Shown piece after piece: positions 25,809 to 34,794 of a stretch of DNA of 64,000 nt (position 1 is the first letter of the stretch; each line of letters opens with the position of its first letter). The DNA is from Pedosphaera parvula Ellin514. GTDB lineage: Bacteria > Verrucomicrobiota > Verrucomicrobiia > Limisphaerales > Pedosphaeraceae. Location of the stretch: NCBI RefSeq assembly GCF_000172555.1, contig NZ_ABOX02000013.1:90474-154473 (forward strand), in the 5' to 3' direction. Below the pieces are notes generated by a model that was given only the letters and a program-made list of their open reading frames with translations, ran no database searches and was not told the origin of the DNA. The position numbers were made by a program, and so were the translations under genes.

Positions 25809-28800
25809 TCAGTTGCCGGAAATGCCGGGGTTATGTCGAAAACTTTCGGGTGGGCCAAGGTAACTCGGCTTCACCCCGCCGCAGTCCACGACGATTTTTT
25901 GCAACAAGACGCCGGGATCCACCATCCAGTATTTCAGCGTATGATAACCGGGCTTGGTCAACTGATGCGTGGAGTAAGTCCAGCGAGCGTTGTCGCCAAC
26001 GACTTTTTCCCAGTCGGTATTTCCGTTCTGCGCCTTGTAGTCGGCCGGCACGGGCGTGATCATCTGTGGCTGCTCGTCGTCAATTGAAATGGCGACGCGC
26101 AATCCGCGTCCCGGGACAAAATTCAATGTGGGCGAGGTGATGGTGGCCACTTTCACCGTGCCGGTGCTGAACAGATACATCTGGTATTCCAGGCACGGCG
26201 AATCCTTGCCGGGCGTCGCACTCGGCGCCGTTACGGGCTGGGTCGCGCGCAGGCCAGAAAGTGTGCGTCCGTAATCCTGGATTTTTATCCAGCGATTGGA
26301 CCCGGCGGTGATGTTGCGCGTGAAATGTTCCGGCTCAATGGATACAAAACCTTCACCCTCCACAAAGCCGCGCAACGAATGGCGAGTTGGCTCCGTCGGG
26401 TTGAAGGCATTCACTCTCACGACCACTTCTTTGGCCGTGCCGATAAGTTTTACCGTGCCGCTGGCTTGGCCCTTCGGCGCCCCGTTCCAATCCACACTCA
26501 CCCACAGGCGCTGGTCTTTTCCGAGGGTGCCGGTCGTTTCAGAAAGCTTGATCCACGGTTCGCTGATGCTGGCGGTGAACACAAAAGCATTTTTACCCCG
26601 GTTGAACACCTCAATGTAATGCCGGTGCTGGTTGAAGACATCGAACGACGGCAGCACGGCTTCATTGGTGGTGCGGGACCAGTCGGATTCAGAACCCTCC
26701 ACGGCCACGCCCATTGCCGCCGAGGCGGGCACGTCGGTCTCGGTCAGGTGGATGGCGCATAGGCTGTTTTGAGGCGGATCATTCCAATTGGTGTAACCCA
26801 GATGCGTTTGATCCATAAAATGATTCCAATTGCCGCCGGCAAAAGTCTGGTTGAAATACGTCATCAAGTTGGTGTCTGCCGCGAAAAGTTGCCTGGTTTC
26901 GGCGGCATAGTCGTTCGCGCTCGCCCGGCCTTGCCGCTCGTACAATGCATTTTTCCCGGCGGCGAGATACAGTTCGTTCACGAGCGCGCTGGCCTTGGTG
27001 GGAAACAGCACCAATTCATAAAATGCATCACGGCGGGCGACGGGCAGTTTTTGGAAAATCGCCTCGGCTTTCGAGCTGATGGCATTAAAGTCCGCCACCA
27101 CGGTTTCCGCCTCCTGATAATTCACCAGGCTGTAAGTGCCGGGTGCGAGCATCTCGGGTTTGCGCCGGCCATTGTATTTGGTGTATTTGGAAATGATGTC
27201 CGCGATGTCGCCGGCATACGTCGGGCCAAATTCCCGTTCCGACCAGAGCCGGGTGTATTCATGAATGTTGGTATTGCCCCATCGTTGCGGATTCCAGGCC
27301 AGGTTCATGAAATACTCGAGCGGGAATTCGCAACCTTTCAGGTGGCCGACGTTCACGATCCAAACTCGGTCGGCACCATATTCAACCGCGAGCGACATCT
27401 GATCCCAGACCTTGGCAATCGGGCTGGTGTTGAGCCACTGGTAATTGCGCGGGCTCCCGTGATAATCCAAATGATAATACACGCCCGCACCGCCGCTACG
27501 CTGGCGTTCCGCGGCGGTCGGCAGGCGGCGAACATTGCCCCAATTATCCTCAGCCCACAACAAGGTCACGTCGTCCGGCACACGCATTCCGGCGTTGTAA
27601 AAATCCAGAACCTCCTTGTAGAGACACCAGACTTGGGGTACCCGGGTCACGTCGGGATTCTTCTCCTCGGCGATGATCTGCCGCTGCACGTCCACGATAT
27701 GTTTGAGCAACTCCATGTTCGCCTCCGGCCCGCCTTCGGCCATTGGCGTGTCGTTCGCGCCGCGCAAACCAAGTGTGATCAGGCTTTCAAAATCCTTGTT
27801 TCGCCGGACGCCTTCGCGCCAGAAATTCTGGAGGACATCGGGATATTTTGCGTAGTTCCAGCTGCCCAGCGTCTTTTGATGGCGGCGATCCCACTCCTTT
27901 TGCGCTCGCAACATCGGCTCCTGATGCGAGGTGCCCATCACGATGCCGTATTCATCCGCCAACGCCGGGTTGTTCGTGTCGTCCTCGTTGAAGGCGTTGT
28001 TCCACATGGCCGGCCAGAGATAATTGCCCTTCAGCCGGAGGATTAGCTCGAAGATATTCGTGTAGAACGCATGGCTGTAATTCGCCACGTCCGGCGGCAC
28101 CGGCGGATTGGTGCTGATCGGAACCGTGCCGTATTTCATTCCGATCCAGTTGCTCAAGTCCGGCCATTCGTCGTTCAGAAAAATCCCGCGATATTTCACC
28201 GCAGGCGGGCCTTGCACAAATTTTCCGGCTTTCACAAAAAGCTCGGAGTGTTGCGTTGGCGGCACGTCGGCCCAGTAATGCCACGGCGAAACTCCCATCT
28301 GTTCGGACAATTCGTAAATGCCGTAAATCGTCCCACGCTTATCACTACCACAGATGACGAGGGCTTGTGCCACTCCGGGCAGGGGATGCGGCACCACTTG
28401 GATGAGCGCGGCTTCCCAACGGCCTCGAATGGAACTCACGTCAATCTTCCGCTCGGCCTCCAGCCAGTCAATCATCTCACAGCGGCCAATCGTTCCCACA
28501 ATAATGACCTGCCGGCCGGAGACGGCCGAATCGTGCATCAACGTCGGCGTGATTCCGGAAACGCGACGCATATCGGTTTGCAGATCACCCGCCGCCCGCA
28601 ACACGCCGGGCCAGTCGTTGGTGTCTGAATAGATTCCTGCCGCCTTGCCCTTGGTGAAGAGAGCGAAACTCCCGCGCCCGGCCGTGTTGTTCACGAAAGA
28701 TTCCATTCCCAGCGCAAACAAGGATTTCTGACCAAGCGCTGTCAACACCAGCAGGCACAATATCGTTACCAGCCAGCTGCGATGCGTATTAAAGGGAATG

Positions 28801-28811
28801 CGGAGTTTCAT
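25809..28811 (-). CDS. GH115 xylan alpha-glucuronidase
   Basis: A 1000-residue secreted enzyme of glycoside hydrolase family 115, which removes (4-O-methyl-)glucuronic acid side chains from xylan. The signal peptide covers about residues 12-33 (WLVTILCLLVLTALG). Family-typical segments include GTIYGIYELSEQMGVSP, LKGNYLWPAMWNNAFNEDD, GTSHQEPMLRA and LLWAEDNWGN. The C-terminal beta domain (FVSIEPEHFTR, ending in FRHNPGISGN) matches the GH115 C-terminal domain. Unlike GH30, it lacks the FYRL tail. It is the distal gene of the xylan locus and complements GH10/GH30 and GH43. Confidence 0.92.
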   Translation of the reverse strand: MKLRIPFNTHRSWLVTILCLLVLTALGQKSLFALGMESFVNNTAGRGSFALFTKGKAAGIYSDTNDWPGVLRAAGDLQTDMRRVSGITPTLMHDSAVSGRQVIIVGTIGRCEMIDWLEAERKIDVSSIRGRWEAALIQVVPHPLPGVAQALVICGSDKRGTIYGIYELSEQMGVSPWHYWADVPPTQHSELFVKAGKFVQGPPAVKYRGIFLNDEWPDLSNWIGMKYGTVPISTNPPVPPDVANYSHAFYTNIFELILRLKGNYLWPAMWNNAFNEDDTNNPALADEYGIVMGTSHQEPMLRAQKEWDRRHQKTLGSWNYAKYPDVLQNFWREGVRRNKDFESLITLGLRGANDTPMAEGGPEANMELLKHIVDVQRQIIAEEKNPDVTRVPQVWCLYKEVLDFYNAGMRVPDDVTLLWAEDNWGNVRRLPTAAERQRSGGAGVYYHLDYHGSPRNYQWLNTSPIAKVWDQMSLAVEYGADRVWIVNVGHLKGCEFPLEYFMNLAWNPQRWGNTNIHEYTRLWSEREFGPTYAGDIADIISKYTKYNGRRKPEMLAPGTYSLVNYQEAETVVADFNAISSKAEAIFQKLPVARRDAFYELVLFPTKASALVNELYLAAGKNALYERQGRASANDYAAETRQLFAADTNLMTYFNQTFAGGNWNHFMDQTHLGYTNWNDPPQNSLCAIHLTETDVPASAAMGVAVEGSESDWSRTTNEAVLPSFDVFNQHRHYIEVFNRGKNAFVFTASISEPWIKLSETTGTLGKDQRLWVSVDWNGAPKGQASGTVKLIGTAKEVVVRVNAFNPTEPTRHSLRGFVEGEGFVSIEPEHFTRNITAGSNRWIKIQDYGRTLSGLRATQPVTAPSATPGKDSPCLEYQMYLFSTGTVKVATITSPTLNFVPGRGLRVAISIDDEQPQMITPVPADYKAQNGNTDWEKVVGDNARWTYSTHQLTKPGYHTLKYWMVDPGVLLQKIVVDCGGVKPSYLGPPESFRHNPGISGN

Positions 28812-28889
28812 CGAAATTATTTAGCGGGTGGAAATCTTCGCTGATTTCCAGGCGACGCTGCTTCCATCACATTTCGGTGTGGTAACCTT

Positions 28890-30593
28890 TCACCGCTCTC
28901 TGACATCAGGAGCAGATGGCGTGCTGGCGGATTGAACGGTATCCTGGCCGTCATATTCAAACCAGTCAAAATCCGCCGGCGTGGTGTTGGCCTGGCCGTT
29001 TCCCGAGGCGAACATTCCCACGATGACGCCGGTGAAGTCAAAGGCAGCCCCTTTCTGAGCCGTGAGCGTTTCCGTCGATAAATCCCTGGTGCGCGCCGAA
29101 CCGAGCCGGTGTTTCAGGCCATCGGTGCCGGCCCAGAAAAACTCATAGCTCAAAGGGGCGGCTTGAATGCTCAACACCAGTCCGCCGGCCGGCACCTCCT
29201 GATAAATCACCGGTTCAACCACCTGTCCGTCCAACACCTTGCGGAGGCCGACCGACCGTTTGCCGTCGTGCCTGGTCACGACAATTTCGACATGATTCCG
29301 GTCATTACCCCGCAGCACGAGGCCGGCCTCCTCGTTGGTTTGCTGCGGTTCAAACGAGATTTTGGCGGCCATGCGGGAGTTAAAATCTGTCTGGCAGCGG
29401 CCCACAAAAGTGGGTGAAGCCACATCGTTCAAACTTACGGCCGAACCTTTCAGGCGCAGCCAGCCGGGTCGCTCTGTCAGCGAATAATTCTGCATCTCCG
29501 GGTTGCGAATGAACGTCCAGCACGGTCGAAGACTGGCCGCCTCAAATTCATCCCGCGCCGGTTCGTCCGGCCAGGGATGTGGCGGTAGTTTCGGTGCCTT
29601 GACCGTGGCAGCAATCGGTTTCCCATCGTTGATTACGGGCCAGCCATTTTCCCAGGTGACCGGCGCAAGAAATGTCTCCCGGCCGAGGTGATGAAACTGG
29701 CCGCCTTGCGGACGAAAACCGAGAAACGCCACCCACCAACCATCAGGTGTCTCAACCAGGTCGCCGTGACCCATCGCCTGGAATGGATTTTCCGGCAAAT
29801 GGCGGTGAGTGAGGATCGGATTCTTTGGATCGGGCTCAAACGGCCCCCACGGCGAATCACTGCGGGCGACGGTCAGGGAATGATCGTAGCTCGTGCCGCC
29901 TTCGGAAATCATCAGGTAATATTTGCCGTTGATTTTGTAAAGATGCGGCCCTTCCGGCCATCTCCCACCGGTGCCGCGCCAAAGTTCCTTGATGTCACCC
30001 TCCAGTTTTCCGGTCTGCACATTCAACAATTGCTGCCCGGAGAAACCATGTTCGCCGCCGACCTGCCGCGTATAATACACCTTGCCGTTGTCATCAAAAA
30101 AGAGCGACGGATCGATGCCATCCTTGTCGAGCCAGACAGGATCAGACCACGGTCCGGCGGCATTGGTGGACGTGACGTAGAAATTGCCTCCGCCCCAGAC
30201 CAACGTGGTGATCATGTAAAAAGTTCCGTCGTGGTAACGCAACGTCGGCGCAAAAATACCGCCGGAGGCGCGCATATGATCCAGATTCAACTGGCTTTTC
30301 CGCGTTAACACGTGACCCAGCTGCTGCCAATGAACCAGGTCGCGACTGTGAAAAATCGGCACGCCGGGGAAATACTCAAACGAGCTGTTGACCAGATAAA
30401 AGTCGTCCCCCACACGGCAGATGCTGGGGTCGGCGTGGAATCCTGGAATGACCGGCTCATTGAACATGGCGGAGGCGGAATTGACACTTTCCACCGCATG
30501 AGCCATGAAAGCCGTCGCTCCAAATTTTATCACCACGGCCAAAGCCAGCAGTCGCTGTGGCATCATTCGACGGAAGATTGGCAACGTGGCCAT
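28890..30593 (-). CDS. GH43 beta-xylosidase / arabinofuranosidase
   Basis: A 567-residue secreted GH43 enzyme with an N-terminal signal (LLALAVVIKFGATAFMAHA). The five-bladed propeller shows general base Asp55 in GFHADPSIC, the pKa-modulating Asp161 in GIDPSLFFDD, and general acid Glu214 in RWPEGPHLY. The C-terminal beta-sandwich (from about residue 350, DEFEAASLRPCWTF) is the GH43 C2 domain common in xylosidases. It probably cleaves xylo-oligosaccharides or arabinosyl side chains. It lies between xylA and GH115 on the same strand. Confidence 0.9.
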   Translation of the reverse strand: MATLPIFRRMMPQRLLALAVVIKFGATAFMAHAVESVNSASAMFNEPVIPGFHADPSICRVGDDFYLVNSSFEYFPGVPIFHSRDLVHWQQLGHVLTRKSQLNLDHMRASGGIFAPTLRYHDGTFYMITTLVWGGGNFYVTSTNAAGPWSDPVWLDKDGIDPSLFFDDNGKVYYTRQVGGEHGFSGQQLLNVQTGKLEGDIKELWRGTGGRWPEGPHLYKINGKYYLMISEGGTSYDHSLTVARSDSPWGPFEPDPKNPILTHRHLPENPFQAMGHGDLVETPDGWWVAFLGFRPQGGQFHHLGRETFLAPVTWENGWPVINDGKPIAATVKAPKLPPHPWPDEPARDEFEAASLRPCWTFIRNPEMQNYSLTERPGWLRLKGSAVSLNDVASPTFVGRCQTDFNSRMAAKISFEPQQTNEEAGLVLRGNDRNHVEIVVTRHDGKRSVGLRKVLDGQVVEPVIYQEVPAGGLVLSIQAAPLSYEFFWAGTDGLKHRLGSARTRDLSTETLTAQKGAAFDFTGVIVGMFASGNGQANTTPADFDWFEYDGQDTVQSASTPSAPDVRER

Positions 30594-30665
30594 AGGATAA
30601 AAATTTAATGTTCGGCACCCGCGTTCACGGAAGCCAGGAGCATACCGTTAATCATGCGAGTTTTC

Positions 30666-31979
30666 TCAAATGAATTCATTGATAAGATTTTCGAGGAATT
30701 CCTGACGGCCGCTGGTATTCGGCGTCACTTCACCCTTCTTGAGCATGTAAGCTTCCAGTTCTTTCATCGTGGCTTTACCGGATTCAATCTTAGAACCGAG
30801 GCTGGAGTCCCAGCTTGCGTAGCGTTGCTTCACAAACTCCGCCAACCGTCCATCCTTGCGAATCGCCGCCGCGATTTTCAGTCCCCGCGCAAACGCATCC
30901 ATCCCGCCAATGTGCGCGTAGAACAGATCCACCGGCTCGAAACTTTCCCGCCGCACTTTCGCGTCAAAATTCACGCCGCCGGTTTTGAAGCCACCATATT
31001 TCAACACACTCAACATCGTGTAGGTGGTCAGATAAATGCTCGTCGGGAACTGATCCGTGTCCCAGCCGAGCAATTCGTCGCCGGTATTCGCGTCAATCGA
31101 ACCCAGCGCCCCCGCTGCCCCCGCCACTTCCAGCTCATGCTGCATCGTGTGGCCCGCCAGCGTTGCGTGGTTGGTTTCGATGTTCAGTTTGAAGTGTGGC
31201 AACAGGCCATGCTCCCGTAGGAAGTTCAGGCACGCCGCCGCGTCCGAATCATACTGATGCTTCGTCGGCTCCTTCGGCTTCGGTTCGATGTAAAACTGGC
31301 CTTTGAAACCGATCTGCTTCTTGTAAGCCACCGCGAGGTGGAGCAGTTTCGCCAGATGCTGCTGCTCGCGTTTCATGTCGGTGTTGAGCAGGGTCATGTA
31401 GCCCTCGCGACCACCCCAGAACGTGTAGCCTTCCCCGCCGAGCTCGTGTGTTACTTCCATCGCCTTCTTCACCTGCGCGGCGGCGTAGGCGAAGACATCG
31501 ACATTGCAACTCGTGCTGGCACCATGCACGAAACGCGGGTTGGAGAACAAATTCGCCGTGCCCCACAACAGCTTGATGCCGGTGCGTTTCTGTTCTTCCT
31601 TCAACACTTTGGCGACGGCGTCAAAATTCTTGTTCGATTCGGCCAGCGTCCTGCCTTCCGGCGCAACATCCCGGTCATGCCAGGCGTAATAGGGTGCACC
31701 GAGTTTCTCGATGAACTCGAAAGCGACGCGCACGCGGTTCTGAGCGTTCTTGACACTGTTGCTGCCGTCGTCCCACGGACGCTGCATCGTCCCCGCGCCA
31801 AACGGATCGCTGCCGGTGCCCCGGAACGTGTGCCAATACACCACGGCGAATCGGAGATGGTCGCGCATGGTTTTGCCGGCGACGATTTCGTCGGGATTGT
31901 AATGCTTGAACGCCAGCGGGTTTTTGGACTTCGGACCTTCGTAGGCGATGGCGGAGATTTTTTTGAATGTGTTGCTCAT
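30666..31979 (-). CDS. xylA: Xylose isomerase
   Basis: A 437-residue cytosolic enzyme converting D-xylose to D-xylulose. Hallmarks are [10 protein letters not shown] (catalytic His/Asp pair), metal ligands in [16 protein letters not shown] and [17 protein letters not shown], and [17 protein letters not shown]. The length matches the class II isomerases (about 435-440). It is the metabolic exit of the xylan locus. No xylulokinase is present in the window, so the next step must be encoded elsewhere. Confidence 0.97.
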   Translation of the reverse strand: MSNTFKKISAIAYEGPKSKNPLAFKHYNPDEIVAGKTMRDHLRFAVVYWHTFRGTGSDPFGAGTMQRPWDDGSNSVKNAQNRVRVAFEFIEKLGAPYYAWHDRDVAPEGRTLAESNKNFDAVAKVLKEEQKRTGIKLLWGTANLFSNPRFVHGASTSCNVDVFAYAAAQVKKAMEVTHELGGEGYTFWGGREGYMTLLNTDMKREQQHLAKLLHLAVAYKKQIGFKGQFYIEPKPKEPTKHQYDSDAAACLNFLREHGLLPHFKLNIETNHATLAGHTMQHELEVAGAAGALGSIDANTGDELLGWDTDQFPTSIYLTTYTMLSVLKYGGFKTGGVNFDAKVRRESFEPVDLFYAHIGGMDAFARGLKIAAAIRKDGRLAEFVKQRYASWDSSLGSKIESGKATMKELEAYMLKKGEVTPNTSGRQEFLENLINEFI

Positions 31980-32078
31980 TAAATGCTTTGCGTGTGTTTG
32001 TGGTGTCGGCTGGGCAGGTTTACAGCACCTGCGCCATTAAATTGGAGGTGGTGCAGTGGATAATTTTTACCGAAGTTA

Positions 32079-33245
32079 TCAAGGCTGATTCAAACTGATA
32101 CTTTCATCCACCGTCGAACGTCGGGTGGTTTTGATCTGGCGGGCGGTTTCCAGCACGCTCGCGTAAGCTGGCTTGGGCTTGTCTTCCCGGTCAAAGAGCA
32201 GCGGATAATTGGTCCGGCCCTTCACCGGCCAGTTGTTCAGCCAGGAACCGCCGTCGGCCACGCCCCAGAACGTCACCCGTTCCATGTCCGCGTGGTGTTT
32301 GACATACACGGCAAATAGTTCAGCGTAACGCCGCGCGAGCGCCTGCTGGACGGACTTGGGCAGCCCGTTGGTGTAAGGATTGAGTGCGGGGTTTTGGGCG
32401 ACTTTGAGCCCCACGTCCGCACCGGTGCCTGCACCGGCAGCGGGAAGCACATCCACGTCCAACTCGGTGATGCTCACCTTTACGCCCAGGCGGCTGAAGG
32501 CTGTGATTGTGTCACTCACTTGTTTTGCGGTGGGCCAGTCCAGATGTGCGTGTTCTTGAACGCCCACCGCCACCAGATGAATGCCCGCCGCCTGGAGTTG
32601 TTTGACCAGAGCGACCGCTCCGGCGCATTTGGCGGGATTTTCCAACGCATAATCATTGTAGTATAGCTCTGCCTCCGGATCGGCGTCGTGGGCGAACTGA
32701 TACGCTTTCACGAGAAATTCAGGCCCGATGATTTTAAGCCACGGCGACGGACGCAAGGTACCGTCCTCGTCCAACGCCTCATTCACCACGTCCCAACCTT
32801 TCACACGTCCCTTATAACGACCGACCACCGTCTGGATGTGATTGCTCATGCAGTTGAGCAGTGTCGCGCGATCAACCGGCTTGCCATTCGGGCCTCGAAA
32901 AACCCAGTCCGGCGTCTGGTGATGCCAGACCAGCGTGTGGCCGATGGTGAACATGTGGTTGTGCTCGCCAAAGGTAACAAAACGGTCCGCCGGATCGAAG
33001 TTGAATCGGCCCGGTTCCGGGTGGATACTTTCCCACTTCAATACATTTTCCGGCGTGATGGAGTTGAACTGCTTTTTCACGAGCGTGGCCTCCATGCCGT
33101 TTGAACTGGTGAACTGCGATTCATTCAGTGCCACGCCCACAAGGAAACGGTCCTTGAAGGCGTCTTTCAGCGTGGGCTGGGCGAGGCCGACACTGGTTAC
33201 GGCCAATACGACCGTGCTGGTCAGACAAAACAGGTTTAATTTCAT
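32079..33245 (-). CDS. GH10 endo-1,4-beta-xylanase
   Basis: A 388-residue secreted xylanase with a signal peptide (LTSTVVLAVTSVGLA, cleaved near residue 22) and a single GH10 barrel. Acid/base Glu156 is in WDVVNEAL and nucleophile Glu261 in VSITELDVDV. GHTLVWHHQTPDWVF is the conserved third-strand region. No binding module is attached. The ATG overlaps the symporter gene stop (ATGA at 33242-33245), so symporter and xylanase are translationally coupled. Confidence 0.95.
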   Translation of the reverse strand: MKLNLFCLTSTVVLAVTSVGLAQPTLKDAFKDRFLVGVALNESQFTSSNGMEATLVKKQFNSITPENVLKWESIHPEPGRFNFDPADRFVTFGEHNHMFTIGHTLVWHHQTPDWVFRGPNGKPVDRATLLNCMSNHIQTVVGRYKGRVKGWDVVNEALDEDGTLRPSPWLKIIGPEFLVKAYQFAHDADPEAELYYNDYALENPAKCAGAVALVKQLQAAGIHLVAVGVQEHAHLDWPTAKQVSDTITAFSRLGVKVSITELDVDVLPAAGAGTGADVGLKVAQNPALNPYTNGLPKSVQQALARRYAELFAVYVKHHADMERVTFWGVADGGSWLNNWPVKGRTNYPLLFDREDKPKPAYASVLETARQIKTTRRSTVDESISLNQP

Positions 33246-34780
33246 ATCGTAATCGTTTCAACTCCCGGCGGCGCAGAGCGGCGTCGGCGCGCAGCGAGAT
33301 CCTCGGCCATTTCAACCGTGGCCTTTTTGTTCAGTTTATAGGCGCAGAGCAATAACGTGCAGACCGCAAAGAGAATTCCCACCACCAGCCCGGTGGTTTC
33401 GCGAAAACCCGCCACGGCATCCGGCGCGTCCGGCAGCTTGGTGTCGTAGTTAAAAAATCCCGCCATGATCCAAAGGAACGATGCCGAGCCGAGCGCCAGA
33501 CCCGCTTTCAAGGTGAAACCGATCGTGGCAAAAACCATCCCTGTGAAGCGCCGGCCGGTTTTCCACTCGGAATAATCTGCCACGTCGGCGTAGATCGCCC
33601 AGATCAATGGCACAGTCGGCGCGTAAACGATGGAGCCAAGAATTGTCAGCGCCACCATCCCGTTCACCGATGTCGGCGGCAGCAGGTAAAAGGCGAAAGC
33701 ATTCAATGCCGAGAGACCAAAACCCGCCACGGCCACGGCTTTCTTACCAAAGCGCCGTGCAAAAGACATCGAGAGCATGATGACGATAATCGTCGTGGTG
33801 GTGCCAATCATGTTGACGATGCTGTTGAACACGTCGGCGACGTTGGTGCTGGTGAGGTTCGCTTTATCGCCGTGAACGATGTAACCGAGCCATTCCAGCA
33901 CACCGCCCGGCTTGGGCGCATCAGGCGCAAGCGCGGGCGCGGTCAAACCGAGTTGGTGCACCCAGTCAAACATCGCCACCTTGTCCGCGTAATGATGGTA
34001 GTAGTTGTAGCTGGCACCGCCTCGGAACGAGAGAATGGCAAAATGTACGAGCGTCATCAGCGCCATGATCCTCCACGGACTGTTCTTGAGCAGGTCCGCA
34101 AAATCCTGTTTAGGCGGGGTTTTCGCCTCCGCCAACGGCTGCACACGTTCGCGCGTCGTTAAAAATGCCGTTAGAAACAAGATCAAACAGACTGCCGCCC
34201 AAATCGTCATGGTAATCTGCCAGCCGTATTGCCGGTCGTGCCCCACCGCGAATTTGGCTACCAGCGGCAACGTGAAACCGCCGACGATGAATTGGGCGAT
34301 ATTGACGGCGATGAAACGGTAGGAATTGAGCCGGGCGCGCTCATTTAAATCAGCTGTCATCACCGCGCCCAACGCCGAATACGGCATGTTGTTCATCGAA
34401 TAGAGTGTCATCAGCATCGTGTTGGTGATGACGGCGTAGGCAATCATCGCGCCCATGCTCCAGCCTTTCGGCGTGGTGTAGGCCAGGATCATCACCACGG
34501 TCCACGGCACCGCCGTCCACAATATCCACGGACGAAACCGGCCCCAGCGCGTGCGGGTGCGGTCGGCCAGCACACCCATGATCGGATCGAAAACCGCGTC
34601 CCATAAACGCGGCCACAGCAGGATTGCAGCGGCAGCGCTGGCGGTCAGCCCAAAGACGTCTGTGTAAAAATTCAACTGAAACAAAATCATGGACATGAAC
34701 ACGAAGTTCGCCGCCGCGTCCGCACCGCTGTAACCTGCCTTCTCAGTGAAGGTCAGGTTTTGCTGAAATTGTTCGTTCAT
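33242..34780 (-). CDS. GPH-family glycoside:cation symporter (xyloside type)
   Basis: A 512-residue twelve-helix transporter of the glycoside-pentoside-hexuronide family (MelB/XylP-like) in the inner membrane. Family features are GYSGADAAANFVF at the N-terminus, LWDAVFDPIMGVLADRTRTRWGRFRPW after helix 2 (conserved Asp residues of the cation site), and KTGRRFTGMVFA in the second half. Context points to import of xylose or xylo-oligosaccharides. A long insertion between helices (about residues 270-300, Pro/Ala-rich) is unusual for MelB. It starts 14 nt after GH3 and overlaps GH10. Confidence 0.9.
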   Translation of the reverse strand: MNEQFQQNLTFTEKAGYSGADAAANFVFMSMILFQLNFYTDVFGLTASAAAAILLWPRLWDAVFDPIMGVLADRTRTRWGRFRPWILWTAVPWTVVMILAYTTPKGWSMGAMIAYAVITNTMLMTLYSMNNMPYSALGAVMTADLNERARLNSYRFIAVNIAQFIVGGFTLPLVAKFAVGHDRQYGWQITMTIWAAVCLILFLTAFLTTRERVQPLAEAKTPPKQDFADLLKNSPWRIMALMTLVHFAILSFRGGASYNYYHHYADKVAMFDWVHQLGLTAPALAPDAPKPGGVLEWLGYIVHGDKANLTSTNVADVFNSIVNMIGTTTTIIVIMLSMSFARRFGKKAVAVAGFGLSALNAFAFYLLPPTSVNGMVALTILGSIVYAPTVPLIWAIYADVADYSEWKTGRRFTGMVFATIGFTLKAGLALGSASFLWIMAGFFNYDTKLPDAPDAVAGFRETTGLVVGILFAVCTLLLCAYKLNKKATVEMAEDLAARRRRSAPPGVETITI

Positions 34781-34794
34781 GATTTGAATGTTTT

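Noticed and set aside
26769..28046. Plus-strand open frame of 425 codons
   Set aside because: Antisense to GH115, which has clear family motifs; no ribosome site or domain on plus.
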